DNA from: Phytophthora colocasiae
Lineage: Eukaryota; Oomycota; Peronosporomycetes; Peronosporales; Peronosporaceae
Length of the DNA stretch: 64,000 bases
NCBI GenBank assembly: GCA_018806915.1
Contig: JAGKQI010000084.1
Coordinates: 186,001 to 250,000 of the forward strand
Direction: 5' to 3'
A program made the translations under genes and the position numbers. Under the pieces are notes generated by a model. That model did not search any database. It was not told the origin of the DNA and was given only the letters and a program-made list of their open reading frames with translations. Position 1 is the first letter of the stretch; each line of letters opens with the position of its first letter. Below, piece by piece: positions 42,351 to 51,880 of the stretch.

Positions 42351-43532
42351 ATGTCGACTCGTCGCACCAACCGCAACCAAGGCGCTCCTGTAGGTGCACC
42401 AGATGGCACCGGCGCGCAAGATGGGCCACGGCCAGTTCCCGGTGTGGAAAATGACGCTGCTGATGCACTCGTGAACCCACCGACACCAGGGACCGCTGGT
42501 CCCCAAGCTGTTGAAGGTGCGACCGAGCCGGACGATGAGCCGAATCCCGGGCACGCACGGGTCGGTGAAAGCAACACCGTTGGTGACGGTGTTGAGAAGA
42601 GAGGTGAGAAGATTGACATTCGAAACGTGAGGATGGAAAAGTTTTCTGGCGCTGTTCCGCATGGAGCTTATGATTCGGGAGTTCGCGATTGGTGGGATCA
42701 GTTTGCGGACCAGGTGGGTGATGCCCAAATTTTGGCGGGGCAAGAATGGTCCGAAGCAGCCAAGAAGTCTGTGCTATCCATTTTCCTATCCGACACCGCG
42801 CGCCGTTGGCTCAAGATATTCCGAACAGGCCACCCAAGAGCAACGTTTGAGGAGACGGGAAACGCCCTTGTGAAGAAGTTTCGCCCCAATTTAACTGACC
42901 AAGAAATTACTGCCCGAATCTACTCGGAAGGCAAACGAGCGTCGGAGACGTACCAGGAATATGCAGACCGACTGCTCCGAATGGCGGACGGGCTCTCCGG
43001 AGGAATTGCCAACGTGGCGAATGCTCAACACGCGCTGGGTACGTTTCTGCGATTGGCGTGGCCTCAACGAAAGGATGTTGTTCATTCCCATATTCATGGA
43101 CAACAAGGCTCGCCTACCACTCTAATACACGCTGCCGTGGAGTTCCTGAGCGAGCTGGCTCAATCGGATGGCCGCCTGGAGGACTATAAGAGACGTAAGT
43201 TGGCGGATGGGTCGCGGGGACAGCGCATTGATGCTAAACTCAAGGCAGATGGCACGAGGCATGTTGCAAAGACTAATGGCACCAGTGGGAAGGCTCATTC
43301 CGCCGTCGTTGAGCGCAAAAGAAAACCGACGAAAATGCCTCGCCGCGGAGGTATTGTCTGCTATATATGCAACGAGGAAGGTCACACCGCTAAATACCAC
43401 CGTCAACACCTTTCCAAGGCCTCCAGCGACGACAACGAGACTAATGCGCGTGGAAATATGGCCACAGCTGAAGATGGTGTGGATGAACCTGCGGGAAGCT
43501 CAGTTGCGAACTCGGAAGAGGACTCAGCGTGA
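42351..43532 (+). CDS. gag: Copia-1 Gag with CCHH-type zinc knuckle
   Basis: A 393-aa structural protein expected to package the element RNA. The ATG at 42351 (MSTRRTNRNQG) lies just inside the LTR. A Pro/Gly-rich N-terminus precedes the retrotransposon gag region (VRDWWDQFADQVGD, WLKIFRTGHPRATFEE, YQEYADRLLRMADGL). The nucleocapsid motif CYICNEEGHTAKYH has spacing C-x2-C-x4-H-x4-H, with His where the usual knuckle has Cys. The stop is TGA at 43530-43532. The same frame continues without interruption into the protease, so Gag and Pol are divided only by this one codon. Confidence 0.9.
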   Translation: MSTRRTNRNQGAPVGAPDGTGAQDGPRPVPGVENDAADALVNPPTPGTAGPQAVEGATEPDDEPNPGHARVGESNTVGDGVEKRGEKIDIRNVRMEKFSGAVPHGAYDSGVRDWWDQFADQVGDAQILAGQEWSEAAKKSVLSIFLSDTARRWLKIFRTGHPRATFEETGNALVKKFRPNLTDQEITARIYSEGKRASETYQEYADRLLRMADGLSGGIANVANAQHALGTFLRLAWPQRKDVVHSHIHGQQGSPTTLIHAAVEFLSELAQSDGRLEDYKRRKLADGSRGQRIDAKLKADGTRHVAKTNGTSGKAHSAVVERKRKPTKMPRRGGIVCYICNEEGHTAKYHRQHLSKASSDDNETNARGNMATAEDGVDEPAGSSVANSEEDSA

Positions 43533-44903
43533 AGGTCAGACGTCAGGTGGAGCCCGATCCTAGTGGATTCGGGCGCGTCGCACCACCTGACCAGTCCGTA
43601 TACAGGCTTTGAGGCTACAGACGACAACGTGGCACTTGCTATTAAGATAGCAGACGGACGGACGGTGGTTGCCAGGGAAAAAGGACGGCTACACGTGAAA
43701 GTTCTGGTCCAGAACAGCAGAAGTTACGAAGAAGAACAGGATTTCGTGGTGGAGAATGTGTATTATGTTCCTGAGCTGCCGCACACATTATTGTCCGTAT
43801 CAGCATTGTGGCACGCTGGATATACAGTAAGTTTTGGTCCTCGGAGTTGCACGATTGCGAAAGGATCCAGTACCAAGTGCATCGCTCGATTAGAAGGAGG
43901 TGTCTACTCTGTGGTGACAGGTTCTCGTTGTAGAGGGGCTCATAAGGCATGCGGGTTTACGGCAGCAGCACTCGGACGGTCCTTGGAGATGTGGCACAGA
44001 CGACTCGGCCATGTCAATTATGAAACCTTGCAGAGGATGGCGAAAAGCGGCACCGTAAACGGCATTCGTATTGCTGCAGGAGCGAAGCCCAAGATGTGTA
44101 CAGTGTGTGCACTAACAAAGGCCACACGCCAACCAGTGCCGAAAGGGAGATCAAGCCCAGACAATTTTGCGGACGGTATATGTCACGTTGACCTTGCAGG
44201 CCCGATTGCAGCATCGATCAATGGAAACAGGTACTTCATGGTGGCGGTTTGGCGAGATTACGTACAAACTTACGCCCTTAAGCACAAGAATGATGCCACC
44301 AACATGACCAAGCGTTTCCTCGCCATGATAGAGAGACAAGCCGAGGTACCCGCAACGGCTATCAAGGTGCTTCGGACGGATGGGGGTACAGAGTTTCTAA
44401 ATAAGGACTTCAGGAAGCTGGCGCATGACCAAGGAATACTACTGCAACACACGACACCTTACACCTCGTTTCAAAATGACGTGGCTGAGCGCAGCATCCG
44501 GACGGTGACAGAAACGGCTGCGGCCATGCTCGTCGACTCAGGTTTGCCACATCGACTCTGGGAATATGGCTTGCAGCACGCCACGTACGTACGCAACAGA
44601 ATCCCTCGGCAAGATGCAACGATTACCCCACATGAGCGCATCTTCGGGAGGCGTCCAGACGTGAGCACACTGCCCATATTCGGCCAAGCTGTCGTTGCGC
44701 GAGTTTCTGATCAGCTACGCCGCAAGCTAAAGCGTTTTCTCAACACTAGAGGACAGCTCGGTGCGTTTATCGGATGTGCTGAGGATATCAAGGGATTCTA
44801 TGTGGGTCACAACGCTCGATATTTGCTTCCCGAGTGGACAGAATGCTGTTTGAGGTCGACCCAGATGTCGAAGATGACGACGTTAACAGCGAGAAACCCA
44901 TGA
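43533..44903 (+). CDS. pol: Copia-1 Pol part 1: protease and integrase
   Basis: In frame with gag after its TGA. The protease active site is [11 protein letters not shown]. The integrase zinc-binding region shows [14 protein letters not shown] and CTVCALTKA. The catalytic core has HVDLAGPI (Asp), RTDGGTEF (Asp) and [11 protein letters not shown] (Glu position). No ATG lies at its head, so expression would need stop readthrough of the gag TGA or a separate start. The frame then loses homology near 44835 (after [10 protein letters not shown]) and the chain continues in the frame of the next entry, which overlaps it by 70 nt. Confidence 0.88.
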   Translation, partial: RSDVRWSPILVDSGASHHLTSPYTGFEATDDNVALAIKIADGRTVVAREKGRLHVKVLVQNSRSYEEEQDFVVENVYYVPELPHTLLSVSALWHAGYTVSFGPRSCTIAKGSSTKCIARLEGGVYSVVTGSRCRGAHKACGFTAAALGRSLEMWHRRLGHVNYETLQRMAKSGTVNGIRIAAGAKPKMCTVCALTKATRQPVPKGRSSPDNFADGICHVDLAGPIAASINGNRYFMVAVWRDYVQTYALKHKNDATNMTKRFLAMIERQAEVPATAIKVLRTDGGTEFLNKDFRKLAHDQGILLQHTTPYTSFQNDVAERSIRTVTETAAAMLVDSGLPHRLWEYGLQHATYVRNRIPRQDATITPHERIFGRRPDVSTLPIFGQAVVARVSDQLRRKLKRFLNTRGQLGAFIGCAEDIKGFYVGHNARYLLPEWTECCLRSTQMSKMTTLTARNP

Positions 44904-46615
44904 TAAATAGCTCGGACGATGAAAGTGAGGAGACCGCACAATCTCAAGATGATCGTGAAGGAGCTTTCCCTTCAGAACTTGCGGCTGTTCGACGCTCACA
45001 ACGGATTGCACGTCGAACTATTGCAGAGGCTCAAGCTTTTGTCGTGCTGGGCGAAATTATTAAGGAGCCACTAAATCTTGCCGAAGCCAAGCGCTCGCCT
45101 GAATGGGCACAATGGAAGCAGGATGAGGTGAAGTCACTTTTCGAGAATGGGACGTTTGAATGGGTGGATGCCCCAGATGGTGTGCGCGTGCTGGATCACA
45201 CTCTTCAATTTCGACTCAAGACAAGAACAGACGGAAGTGTGGAGCGTTTTAAGGCGAGGCTTTGCGCGCGTGGAGACAAACAGCAATGGATCGTGCATTT
45301 CGTCGAAACTTACGCACCCGTAGCTGGACTAGTGACGGTCCGAATTTTCTTCGTGCTAGTGGTGTATTTTCAACTGTGTGTGCGCCAAGGTGACGTTCCG
45401 GCCGCGTACGTTAAAGCGGACCTTCTCGAAGAAATATACATGAAGCCAGTGCCGGGATATGCGAAAGTAAGCGACAGGGGGAAGGTGTGGCGTCTACGTA
45501 AGGCACTATACGGTTTGCGCCAAGCGGGACGACAATGGAATCGCGAGATCAACAACTTCCTAGTTGACTATGGGCTTACTCCAACGCGTGGCGACCAGTG
45601 TCTCTATTTTGCGAACACGGATGGCTCACTGCTATTAGTATGCGTGTATGTCGACGACATTCTTGTTGCTCACAAGAATGAGGACCAATGCCTGCGCCTA
45701 ATGACTGCTCTCTCCGGCCGCTACCAAGTGAAGGACTTGGGTAAGCCACACCAGTTTCTGGGAATGAAGGTTGACCGCGTGGCTGACGACACGGTACTAC
45801 TCAGCCAGGGGAGTTATATTGAGGAGGTCCTGCACCGCTTTGCGATGGATGCAACCCAGCCCACACAATTGCCAATGGTGGCGAACACTCGCTTGGACTT
45901 CACGGACGACGGCCCGACCGATGAGGAACAAAAGTACATGGGAAGGATGCCTTATCGACAGGCAGTTGGCGCATTACTATACTTGGCAAGAGTAACCAGA
46001 CCCGATATCCTATTCACGGTAGGCCAACTCGCAAGACACGCGGTCGCGCCACGGAAGATGGCATGGGATGCTGTCAAGTATCTACTCCGGCACCTTCGTG
46101 CAACAACGGGTTTGAAAATGAAGTTCCAGCCAACTAGTGACGATATCGTGGTGGCCACGGACGCTGACTGGGCTAACGATCGAGCAAACCGAAAAAGCGT
46201 TTCCGGATCAGTGGTGTATTTGTTCGGATGCCCGGTCGCATGGGCGAGCAAGAAACAAACTATCGTAGCAAAATCAAGCACGACCGCTGCGTATATTGCG
46301 GCGGACATTGGCATTGAAGACGCGCTGATGGTACAAGCCATTGCGAATGAAGTACTGCAAAAGGAGCTGCCTCTAAGACTGATAATGGATAGCCAGCCAG
46401 CAATCAAGCGCCTCCAACGCAGTGGGCACAGCGAGACTCAAAAGACTGTGGACGTGAAGTATCACGCGGTTAAGGACCTGATTCACAAAGGTGAATTGAC
46501 AGCGGACTATACTCCGACTGGCGAAATGCCAGCGGATCTACTCACTAAGGCCCTGGCAAGAACGGAGTTCCGTCGCAAGCGAGCCATGTGCTGCTTGGTT
46601 GAAACGACGGGATGA
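44834..46615 (+). CDS. pol: Copia-1 Pol part 2: reverse transcriptase and RNase H
   Basis: 593 codons in the -1 frame relative to part 1. An acidic linker ([11 protein letters not shown]) is followed by [33 protein letters not shown], and the active site [11 protein letters not shown]. RNase H shows [18 protein letters not shown], then [12 protein letters not shown], where Thr stands in for the usual TEAEY Glu. The end is AAD to LTKALART with the typical Copia C-terminus. Either programmed -1 frameshifting or a single inactivating indel separates it from part 1. I favour an indel because Copia elements normally use one frame. Confidence 0.9.
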   Translation: MDRMLFEVDPDVEDDDVNSEKPMINSSDDESEETAQSQDDREGAFPSELAAVRRSQRIARRTIAEAQAFVVLGEIIKEPLNLAEAKRSPEWAQWKQDEVKSLFENGTFEWVDAPDGVRVLDHTLQFRLKTRTDGSVERFKARLCARGDKQQWIVHFVETYAPVAGLVTVRIFFVLVVYFQLCVRQGDVPAAYVKADLLEEIYMKPVPGYAKVSDRGKVWRLRKALYGLRQAGRQWNREINNFLVDYGLTPTRGDQCLYFANTDGSLLLVCVYVDDILVAHKNEDQCLRLMTALSGRYQVKDLGKPHQFLGMKVDRVADDTVLLSQGSYIEEVLHRFAMDATQPTQLPMVANTRLDFTDDGPTDEEQKYMGRMPYRQAVGALLYLARVTRPDILFTVGQLARHAVAPRKMAWDAVKYLLRHLRATTGLKMKFQPTSDDIVVATDADWANDRANRKSVSGSVVYLFGCPVAWASKKQTIVAKSSTTAAYIAADIGIEDALMVQAIANEVLQKELPLRLIMDSQPAIKRLQRSGHSETQKTVDVKYHAVKDLIHKGELTADYTPTGEMPADLLTKALARTEFRRKRAMCCLVETTG

Positions 46616-46650
46616 CTCCGTAGTTACTCTTGCACCACTTGTGGGGGGCG

Positions 46651-46900
46651 AGTTGCATTTCACGATGTAGGTACAAGTGGCACAAGCCACCGTGACCTTA
46701 GTGGAGCATCAGACATCTGATGGCGCTAGACTTCTAGCGGTGAGCATCCCTGAGAGCATCTGATATCTCTGATGGCGCTAGTTTTCTAGTGGTGGGCAGC
46801 CCTGGGAGGCTGACCCGGTGGGTTTGTCTTTTAACGTTCAAATGAACCTCACTTTGCAATTTGCATCCAAAACACTACTACTACTTCCCCACTCTCAACT
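46651..46900 (+). repeat. Copia-1 3' LTR (250 bp)
   Basis: See the 5' LTR; one difference in 250 bp. Followed by the duplicated gttcc. Confidence 0.95.
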
Positions 46901-47118
46901 GTTCCGATTGTGGGAAATTGTCCAAAAGCCACTTGATACTGTTCATATCGTTTCTCGCCACTGCCTCCATCAGCGCCGGACCATATGTACCAAACGAACC
47001 AGTGTGTTTCAAGCTCTGCAGAACTTCAATACCATTCCCTCCAGCCACAGCATGCCACGAGAGTTCGAAAAGTTCGTTCTTTTGTTTCAGCAGCTTACAA
47101 GCTCGACGTCCCATAGGA
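46901..47118 (-). pseudogene. ankyrin-repeat gene B, fragment 3
   Basis: Encodes GRRACKLLKQKNELFELSW, GIEVLQSLKHTGSFGTYGPA and NDMNSIKWLLDNFPQSEQ. It bridges the point where copy A carries its MITE, so it shows the pre-insertion sequence. It is bounded by Copia-1 on one side and the TA-flanked element on the other. Confidence 0.85.
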
Positions 47119-47120
47119 TA

Positions 47121-48005
47121 AGGTAAATCATCAATTTAGGGCCATCAACCATTTTAAGGCCGTATTTTAACTGCCAATCACGTGAAGGTTTTCACAGAGC
47201 AAGTACTTTATTGGCTAAAACACACTAAATACGAATACCTTCAAAAATTAAATTTGTAAATTTGGCGCGAGGTGTCATGGCTCCAGACGATGACAGATCA
47301 GTCGCCTACATGGTTGGCGGCAAGCTTATTGAAGGCACATTATGGGAGCAGGGTTGTCGCGGGTTCAAGTCCCGTTAATTCTCCGCACTGATTTGGTAAG
47401 TAAAGCATCTATTCAACCTCACTGTGCCAGACAATCGACTAACATTTTGTTGTTTAGAATACAGCTGAACAAGTGATATGCGCTACATGTACTCTTCTAC
47501 ATCTTTACCTGCAGTTGTAGTAACAGCTTTCTTAGCCGACTTGATTTTTTGCTGCCAGCCTCAGCAAGTTCCTGGAGCACTTCATGGGTAAACAGCCTCC
47601 CCCCAACTGCGACTCGTTTACGCTTTGTCGTCTTCTTCGGCAGGGGCTTCAATTGTTGGCCAGCAACTTGACCTCCGTAAGTTAATTTCCGTCGAAACTT
47701 GATCACAAGTAGAAATATAAAAGGTGAAGGTGGAATAACCCAAACCTCAAATGGTCACAAAAATGACACTCATTCAGCGCTTTCAATACTGAAAGCAAGA
47801 CTAAATTCGGCCGTAAACTGATTAAGTCGATTTTTTTCTTCTCCACGAGCATGTGCTTAATTTCATTGGTCTGCTACTACAAAAAATCGAGAAAAAATCT
47901 CTAGTTTGCGAAGTTTCAGAAACTGTCTCACTTTTTGTCAACGCATCAGTAGATGCCGAGTAATTCGAGCATCTTTTATCTCGGCCCATATTTGATTTTT
48001 TACCT
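47121..48005. mobile_element. 885-bp DNA element with TA duplication inside ankyrin copy B
   Basis: Copy A reads ggatatctaagg uninterrupted; here the TA is doubled (47119-47120 and 48006-48007) around the insert. The first and last 23 bp are imperfect inverted repeats (18 of 23, starting aggtaaa). No transposase domain. Contents include a short frame from about 47277 (MAPDDDRSVAYMVGGKL) followed by gtaagt...ttag, which could be an exon-intron boundary, and a basic minus-strand ORF. Superfamily not resolved; TA duplication allows Tc1/mariner or similar. Confidence 0.8.
47497..47706 (-). CDS. small basic ORF inside the 885-bp element
   Basis: 69 codons rich in Lys and Arg (PLPKKTTKRKRVAVGGRL, EVLQELAEAGSKKSSRLRKL). 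It could be a nucleic-acid-binding tip of a lost transposase or a captured exon. No family recognised. Start and expression are unsupported. Confidence 0.3.
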   Translation of the reverse strand: MIKFRRKLTYGGQVAGQQLKPLPKKTTKRKRVAVGGRLFTHEVLQELAEAGSKKSSRLRKLLLQLQVKM

Positions 48006-48007
48006 TA

Positions 48008-48553
48008 TCTAAGGGCCCACTGAACCATCGCAATATCTCCACGATAGCACACACTCTTGAGTACTTCTCGCCACACCTTCGTCCTTTCCGTGTTATTTCG
48101 ACGAGGAGAATATTGGAGGTTTGCAATCTGCCGCATTAGGTCCAAGCGACCAGATGATACTAAATCTCTGATCGCTGTCGCACCAAAGTAGCGATTCTCT
48201 TGAATGTGTCCGGAATCGATCATGTGCTCAACCACTTCGATGTTGTCAGTGCAAAACACGGCGTATTCCATAACATCTCGACCTGGTGGGACGAAAGACT
48301 CGGCCAGTTCCGTTTCATTCCTGTGCAGTGCAGATTCGATAGCTACTCGCACGCTTTTTTCAGTCCTCTCCGTGGGAATGTGGTTGTACAACCATCGAGC
48401 GGCATCAGTATGGCCATTTTCAATAGCCAGCTTTACTAGACCAGAGTTGAATCCTTCCGTTGCACACCAGCAAACAATGTGGGTGGCTTTAGCTGAAGCT
48501 GAAAAATTTCCAACCGAAACGGATTTGCCGGTATGCGTGACTACTTTCTTCTC
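48008..48553 (-). pseudogene. ankyrin-repeat gene B, fragment 2
   Basis: The central region (WLYNHIPTERTEK, LAESFVPPGRDVMEY, LDLMRQIANLQYSPRRNN, RGDIAMVQWALR), differing from copy A by only a handful of bases. No stop seen. Joined in frame to fragments 1 and 3 once the two flanking elements are subtracted. Confidence 0.85.
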
Positions 48554-49971
48554 TGTGATGTAGCGAGAGGAAGCTGTTATCCTTGAAAGGTAAATTGAAA
48601 AGTGTATTGATATTTACTTGCTTTTTCCTACTACTGCTGCTCTGTGCAGCCAGTCAAAAAGGAGTAAACCTGAGCTACCTCAAGTAGCAAGTAAACTAGT
48701 ATATGCATAACAACTCGACCTCGCTGAGGTCATGATCATTGGAGTAAACCTCAATGACCTCAGTGAGGTCGTAAACGGAGTTAATAACTCCGTTACACGA
48801 CCCCGTTTCAAAGAGCGGCCTACTTGGTCGATGGACAGTGGGGTGCGATGTGGCCGATCTTCTTGCACTTGTGACAGGTCGCCCGTTCCATCCATTTGGC
48901 GGTTGCACTGGGAGTGCTCCCACCCTTGACTCCGTGGTCAAATCGGAGGGAGAGCTCGATGGTCTCGTCCAGGGTTGCTGGGTGGTGTTCGCGGAGGTGG
49001 TGAACGGTCTCAGACCGCAGACCTTGCTGAAAGTAGAACCGTAGTTCTAGAGGAGAGATTGGTACTTTGCACTGAATCAGCACATCTTGGAAGTCGCTCA
49101 CGTAATCATGAAGTGATCCGAGTTGCGTAATCTTACACAACTTCTCACGAAGAGAATACTCGTGATTGGGGGGTAAAAAACGTTTCCGCATGGCAATCTT
49201 GAAGGTATCCCACGTGCGGACAACCTGATTACGGTCACAGTCTGCCACGAACTGCCTGTACCAGTTCATCGGTGTCGGTGCTAAGTAGCACGACACCATA
49301 GTGACGAACGCAGCCGAGTTCTCCACCATTAGGGGATGGTAGTCGGCATAGTACTGCTCAATGGTAAAAAACAGAGCTCTAGGTCCTCATTGAGGCTTTC
49401 ATGGTACTTGGGAGGCTCCGCCTTCCGTGCAGCCGGTGGCTTGCTCGTCAACGTTTCCATCCGTGCTGCTTGAGCGGCAATCTGCTCATTCATGCGAGCG
49501 TGGAATTGTTTTTGCTGCTGTGCGAAGTATTGTAGCATCTCTCCGAAAGTTTGGGGGACTTGGTTGGCCTCCATGGTCGTGGGGTAGGAAAAAAGGTGTG
49601 TAGGTTACTCGAAGGTGACTTGAAGGTTACTCGAAGGTGACTTGATGGTTGCTCGATGGCTTCAACTGGAACTTGGACTCGGCGGCTCGATGGACGTCGA
49701 GGACTTGACAACGACAAGTGCTAATATGTGATGTAGCGAGAGGAAGCTGTTATCCTTGAAAGGTAAATTGAAAAGTGTATTGATATTTACTTGCTTTTTC
49801 CTACTACTGCTGCTCTGTTGCAGCCAGTCAAAAAGGAGTAAACCTGAGCTACCTCAAGTAGCAAGTAAACTAGTATATGCATATCAACTCGACCTCGCTG
49901 AGGTCATGATCATTGGAGTAAACCTCAATGACCTCAGTGAGGTCGTAAACGGAGTTAATAACTCCGTTACA
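48554..49971 (-). mobile_element. gag-only LTR element (TR-GAG type), minus orientation, inside ankyrin copy B
   Basis: LTRs 48554-48797 (244 bp) and 49727-49971 (245 bp) differ by one base change and one inserted base. On the element's own strand they start TGTAAC and end TCACA. The 5-bp duplication is ttctc on one side and ttctt on the other (one change). The 930-bp interior encodes only a Gypsy-type Gag with a zinc knuckle; no protease, RT or integrase. The LTR holds three near-perfect palindromes (gacctcgctgaggtc, gacctcagtgaggtc, ggagttaataactcc). The element must borrow Pol from a relative. Confidence 0.9.
48820..49574 (-). pseudogene. gag: Gag of the gag-only element, one frameshift
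   Basis: Start MEANQVPQTFGEMLQYFAQQ at 49574, Gln-rich coiled region, then PPKYHESLNEDLEL. The frame shifts at the T-run near 49365 (one base short), and continues as TIEQYYADYHPLMVENSAAF, WDTFKIAMRKRFLPPNH, LHDYVSDFQDVL and the knuckle CHKCKKIGHIAPHC (C-x2-C-x4-H-x4-C). About 250 codons in all, a normal Gag length. The frame opened at 49329 covers the second part. Apart from the single indel it looks fresh. Confidence 0.85.
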
Positions 49972-50432
49972 TTCTTCTTGTGCTTGGGTTCTGCGCTCTG
50001 CTGGTTGTTTGTATCATGGTCCAGTAGATACTGCAGCACAGCCAAATGTCCTTTACGCGTAGCAGCTTCCACAGCCACCAATGGAACTTTACAGTCTGAA
50101 AAATGGGTGAACAACCACTTCATTAGCTCCAAATCTCCACGTTCCGCAGCTAATTCCATTGAGAGAGAGAACTCCCAGCGATGGTAATGAGGGTCCGATC
50201 GGAGGAAATTGGCAAGAGACCAATTAGACGGACGAGTAGTAACGGAAGTACAGCTACAGCTCCATATCAAGTCCAACAGAGCAATAGAGCCGAAAGTACA
50301 TGCTCGATGGAAGGGTAAGTATGGAGATGGACCGAGGTAACTCGATATGGTGTGTCCAAGGTGCTGGAGGGCCCCAGCGGAGGAATGGCGACGCAGAATG
50401 AAGCTCACTACACTCAGCTCTGAAGCAGGCAT
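49972..50432 (-). pseudogene. ankyrin-repeat gene B, 5' fragment, and overall description of copy B
   Basis: Start MPASELSVVSFILRR at 50432. Copy B is a tandem duplicate of A, but its frame is split into four pieces by three transposons: 50432-49972, 48553-48008, 47118-46901 and 42077-41249. Subtracting the gag-only element (1418+5), the TA element (885+2) and Copia-1 (4823+5) from 9184 nt leaves 2046 nt, exactly 682 codons, and the frame phases agree at every junction. This fragment carries the N-terminal family region (AGALQHLGHTISSYLG, LLDLIWSCSC, GDLELMKWLFTHFSDC). As it stands no full-length protein can be made. Confidence 0.86.
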
Positions 50433-50485
50433 CTTTGCTTCAGTTCAATTTGGAAAAGTAGTTTTGGGCAGTTAGTGAAAATAAC

Positions 50486-51413
50486 TTAATGCTTCATCTC
50501 AGTTATCCTCTCGTTTAACCAGCTCCTAATGTACCAATGGCTGCTACCTTTCCGAACCAATAGCTTTACCTCATCAGTGCAAGCTTGAGGATGATACTTT
50601 TGCAGAAACAACAGCATGTCGAAATCATTCGGTTTGATATGAGCGTTTCTTGGAGGCAAGTGCGGATAATGGTTCGTCAACCAGCAGGCAGTTCGCAAAT
50701 GCCCATTCATCACAGCAAGCTGAATGGCTTTACCGGTGCAGCCCTCGGTTCGATTTTCATGTAGCCATTTGATCACTTCCAAGTGGCCTTCCATAGCAGC
50801 CCTATCCATCGCGCCTGTCGTGCATCCTTCCGATCGGTTGAGATGCAGCCACTGGACAACGTGTAAATGTCCAGCTCTAGCAGCTCCATCCATTGTTAAT
50901 TCTGTGCATTGCTGAGACTTCTCATCGTGTAGCCATTTCACAACTTCGAGGTGTCCATTCATCGCAGCCCCATTCATAAACGAAATCTTTGTCGAGGATG
51001 CTATCGGTACGTTGGTGTAAAACCATTTGAGTAAGTGTAAGTGACCATGAGAAGCGGCGAGCTCGATGTCACTGACACAACCCAGCCATTCCATTGACCT
51101 GGCGATAAATCTCTACTCGAGTCAAATTTGTGAAGTAAAGCCAGGATTTCAACATATCCACGCGCCACTGCTTGATAAACTACACTGCGAGATCTTTGTT
51201 TCATATCAGGTGTCAAGTACGAAAAACTTCCCAGCAACCATTGCACGACAGCAGTGTGGCCATGTTGGACAGCAGCTAGGATTGCATTTCCATTTGTGTC
51301 TACTGCTCCTTGGTCACGTAGGTAAGACAATACGTTGATATGTCCTCCACTAGCTGCAACTCTTAGCAGGTTGTTCAATTCGCTAGGAATATTGCAACCC
51401 ACGCAAGTTGTTC
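50486..51413 (-). pseudogene. ankyrin-repeat gene C, 3' half
   Basis: The continuation of gene C after the Copia-2 insertion: GTTCVGCNIPSELNNLLRVA, GHINVLSYLRDQGAVDTNG, VQHGHTAVVQWLLGSF, then a frame change near 51095 into MEWLGCVSDIELAASHGHL and regular units (GHLEVVKWLHDEKSQQC, GHLHVVQWLHLNRSEGC, GHLEVIKWLHENRTEGC). It ends ITEMKH at 50486. The Copia-2 LTR runs into this fragment in frame, so a leader of 29 codons from the LTR precedes it. Confidence 0.8.
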
Positions 51414-51418
51414 CAGTT

Positions 51419-51873
51419 AATTGAGAGTATAGCGAACGAGGCTTGATAGTGAAGTGAGTGGGAGGAAGTAAATCCAAAAGTGAGTTTATTGAGTTAGCCC
51501 GCATTCACTAATCTACCCTTGCTCTCCTTGAGCTCCCCTTGTAGACCTTTGTGAAACGGGAACGCTTGATGTAACGGGAACGCCTTGTGAAACGGGAACG
51601 CTTGATGTAACGGGAACGCCTTGTGAAACGGGAACGCTTGATGTAACGGGAACGATTGATGTAACGGGAACGATTTGTGCACACCTTGAGATCAGCAAAT
51701 TGAAGTTCTCGTCCAATCAGAATAGTGTACATATCCAAGGTAGACCGCCAATCGTATTGCAGCATCCACGCGTCTTCCACTGTTGTCCTCACTTGGCACG
51801 CGTTGTGCGCGTGAAAGCTGCGTGCTTCGAGGTAGGGACCCAGTATAGGAGACGGCGAAGTGCAATCTCAACA
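51419..51873 (-). repeat. Copia-2 3' LTR (455 bp)
   Basis: It includes seven 18-bp units of form cttgatgtaacgggaacg at 51547-51672, with gatgtaac and tgtgaaac variants mostly alternating. Otherwise nearly identical to the other LTR. Confidence 0.92.
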
Positions 51874-51880
51874 CCCCCAC

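Larger units (their letters stand above)
42078..46900 (+). mobile_element. Copia-type LTR retrotransposon (Copia-1) inside ankyrin copy B
   Basis: 4823 bp between 5-bp duplications gttcc (42073-42077 and 46901-46905). 250-bp LTRs at both ends differ at one base (t to c at about position 235 of the LTR). The LTRs begin agttg and end caact rather than TG...CA. A purine-rich gtggggggcg precedes the 3' LTR. Domain order gag, protease, integrase, RT, RNase H is that of Copia. Copy A shows the empty target (acgtgttccgattgtggg). Confidence 0.96.

Noticed and set aside
47309..47385. Possible tRNA: cgggttcaagtcccg looks like a T-arm with a B box, and acatggttgg like an A box
   Set aside because: No acceptor stem complement to the 3' side and no anticodon arm could be found; the bases also read as codons of a short exon-like frame.
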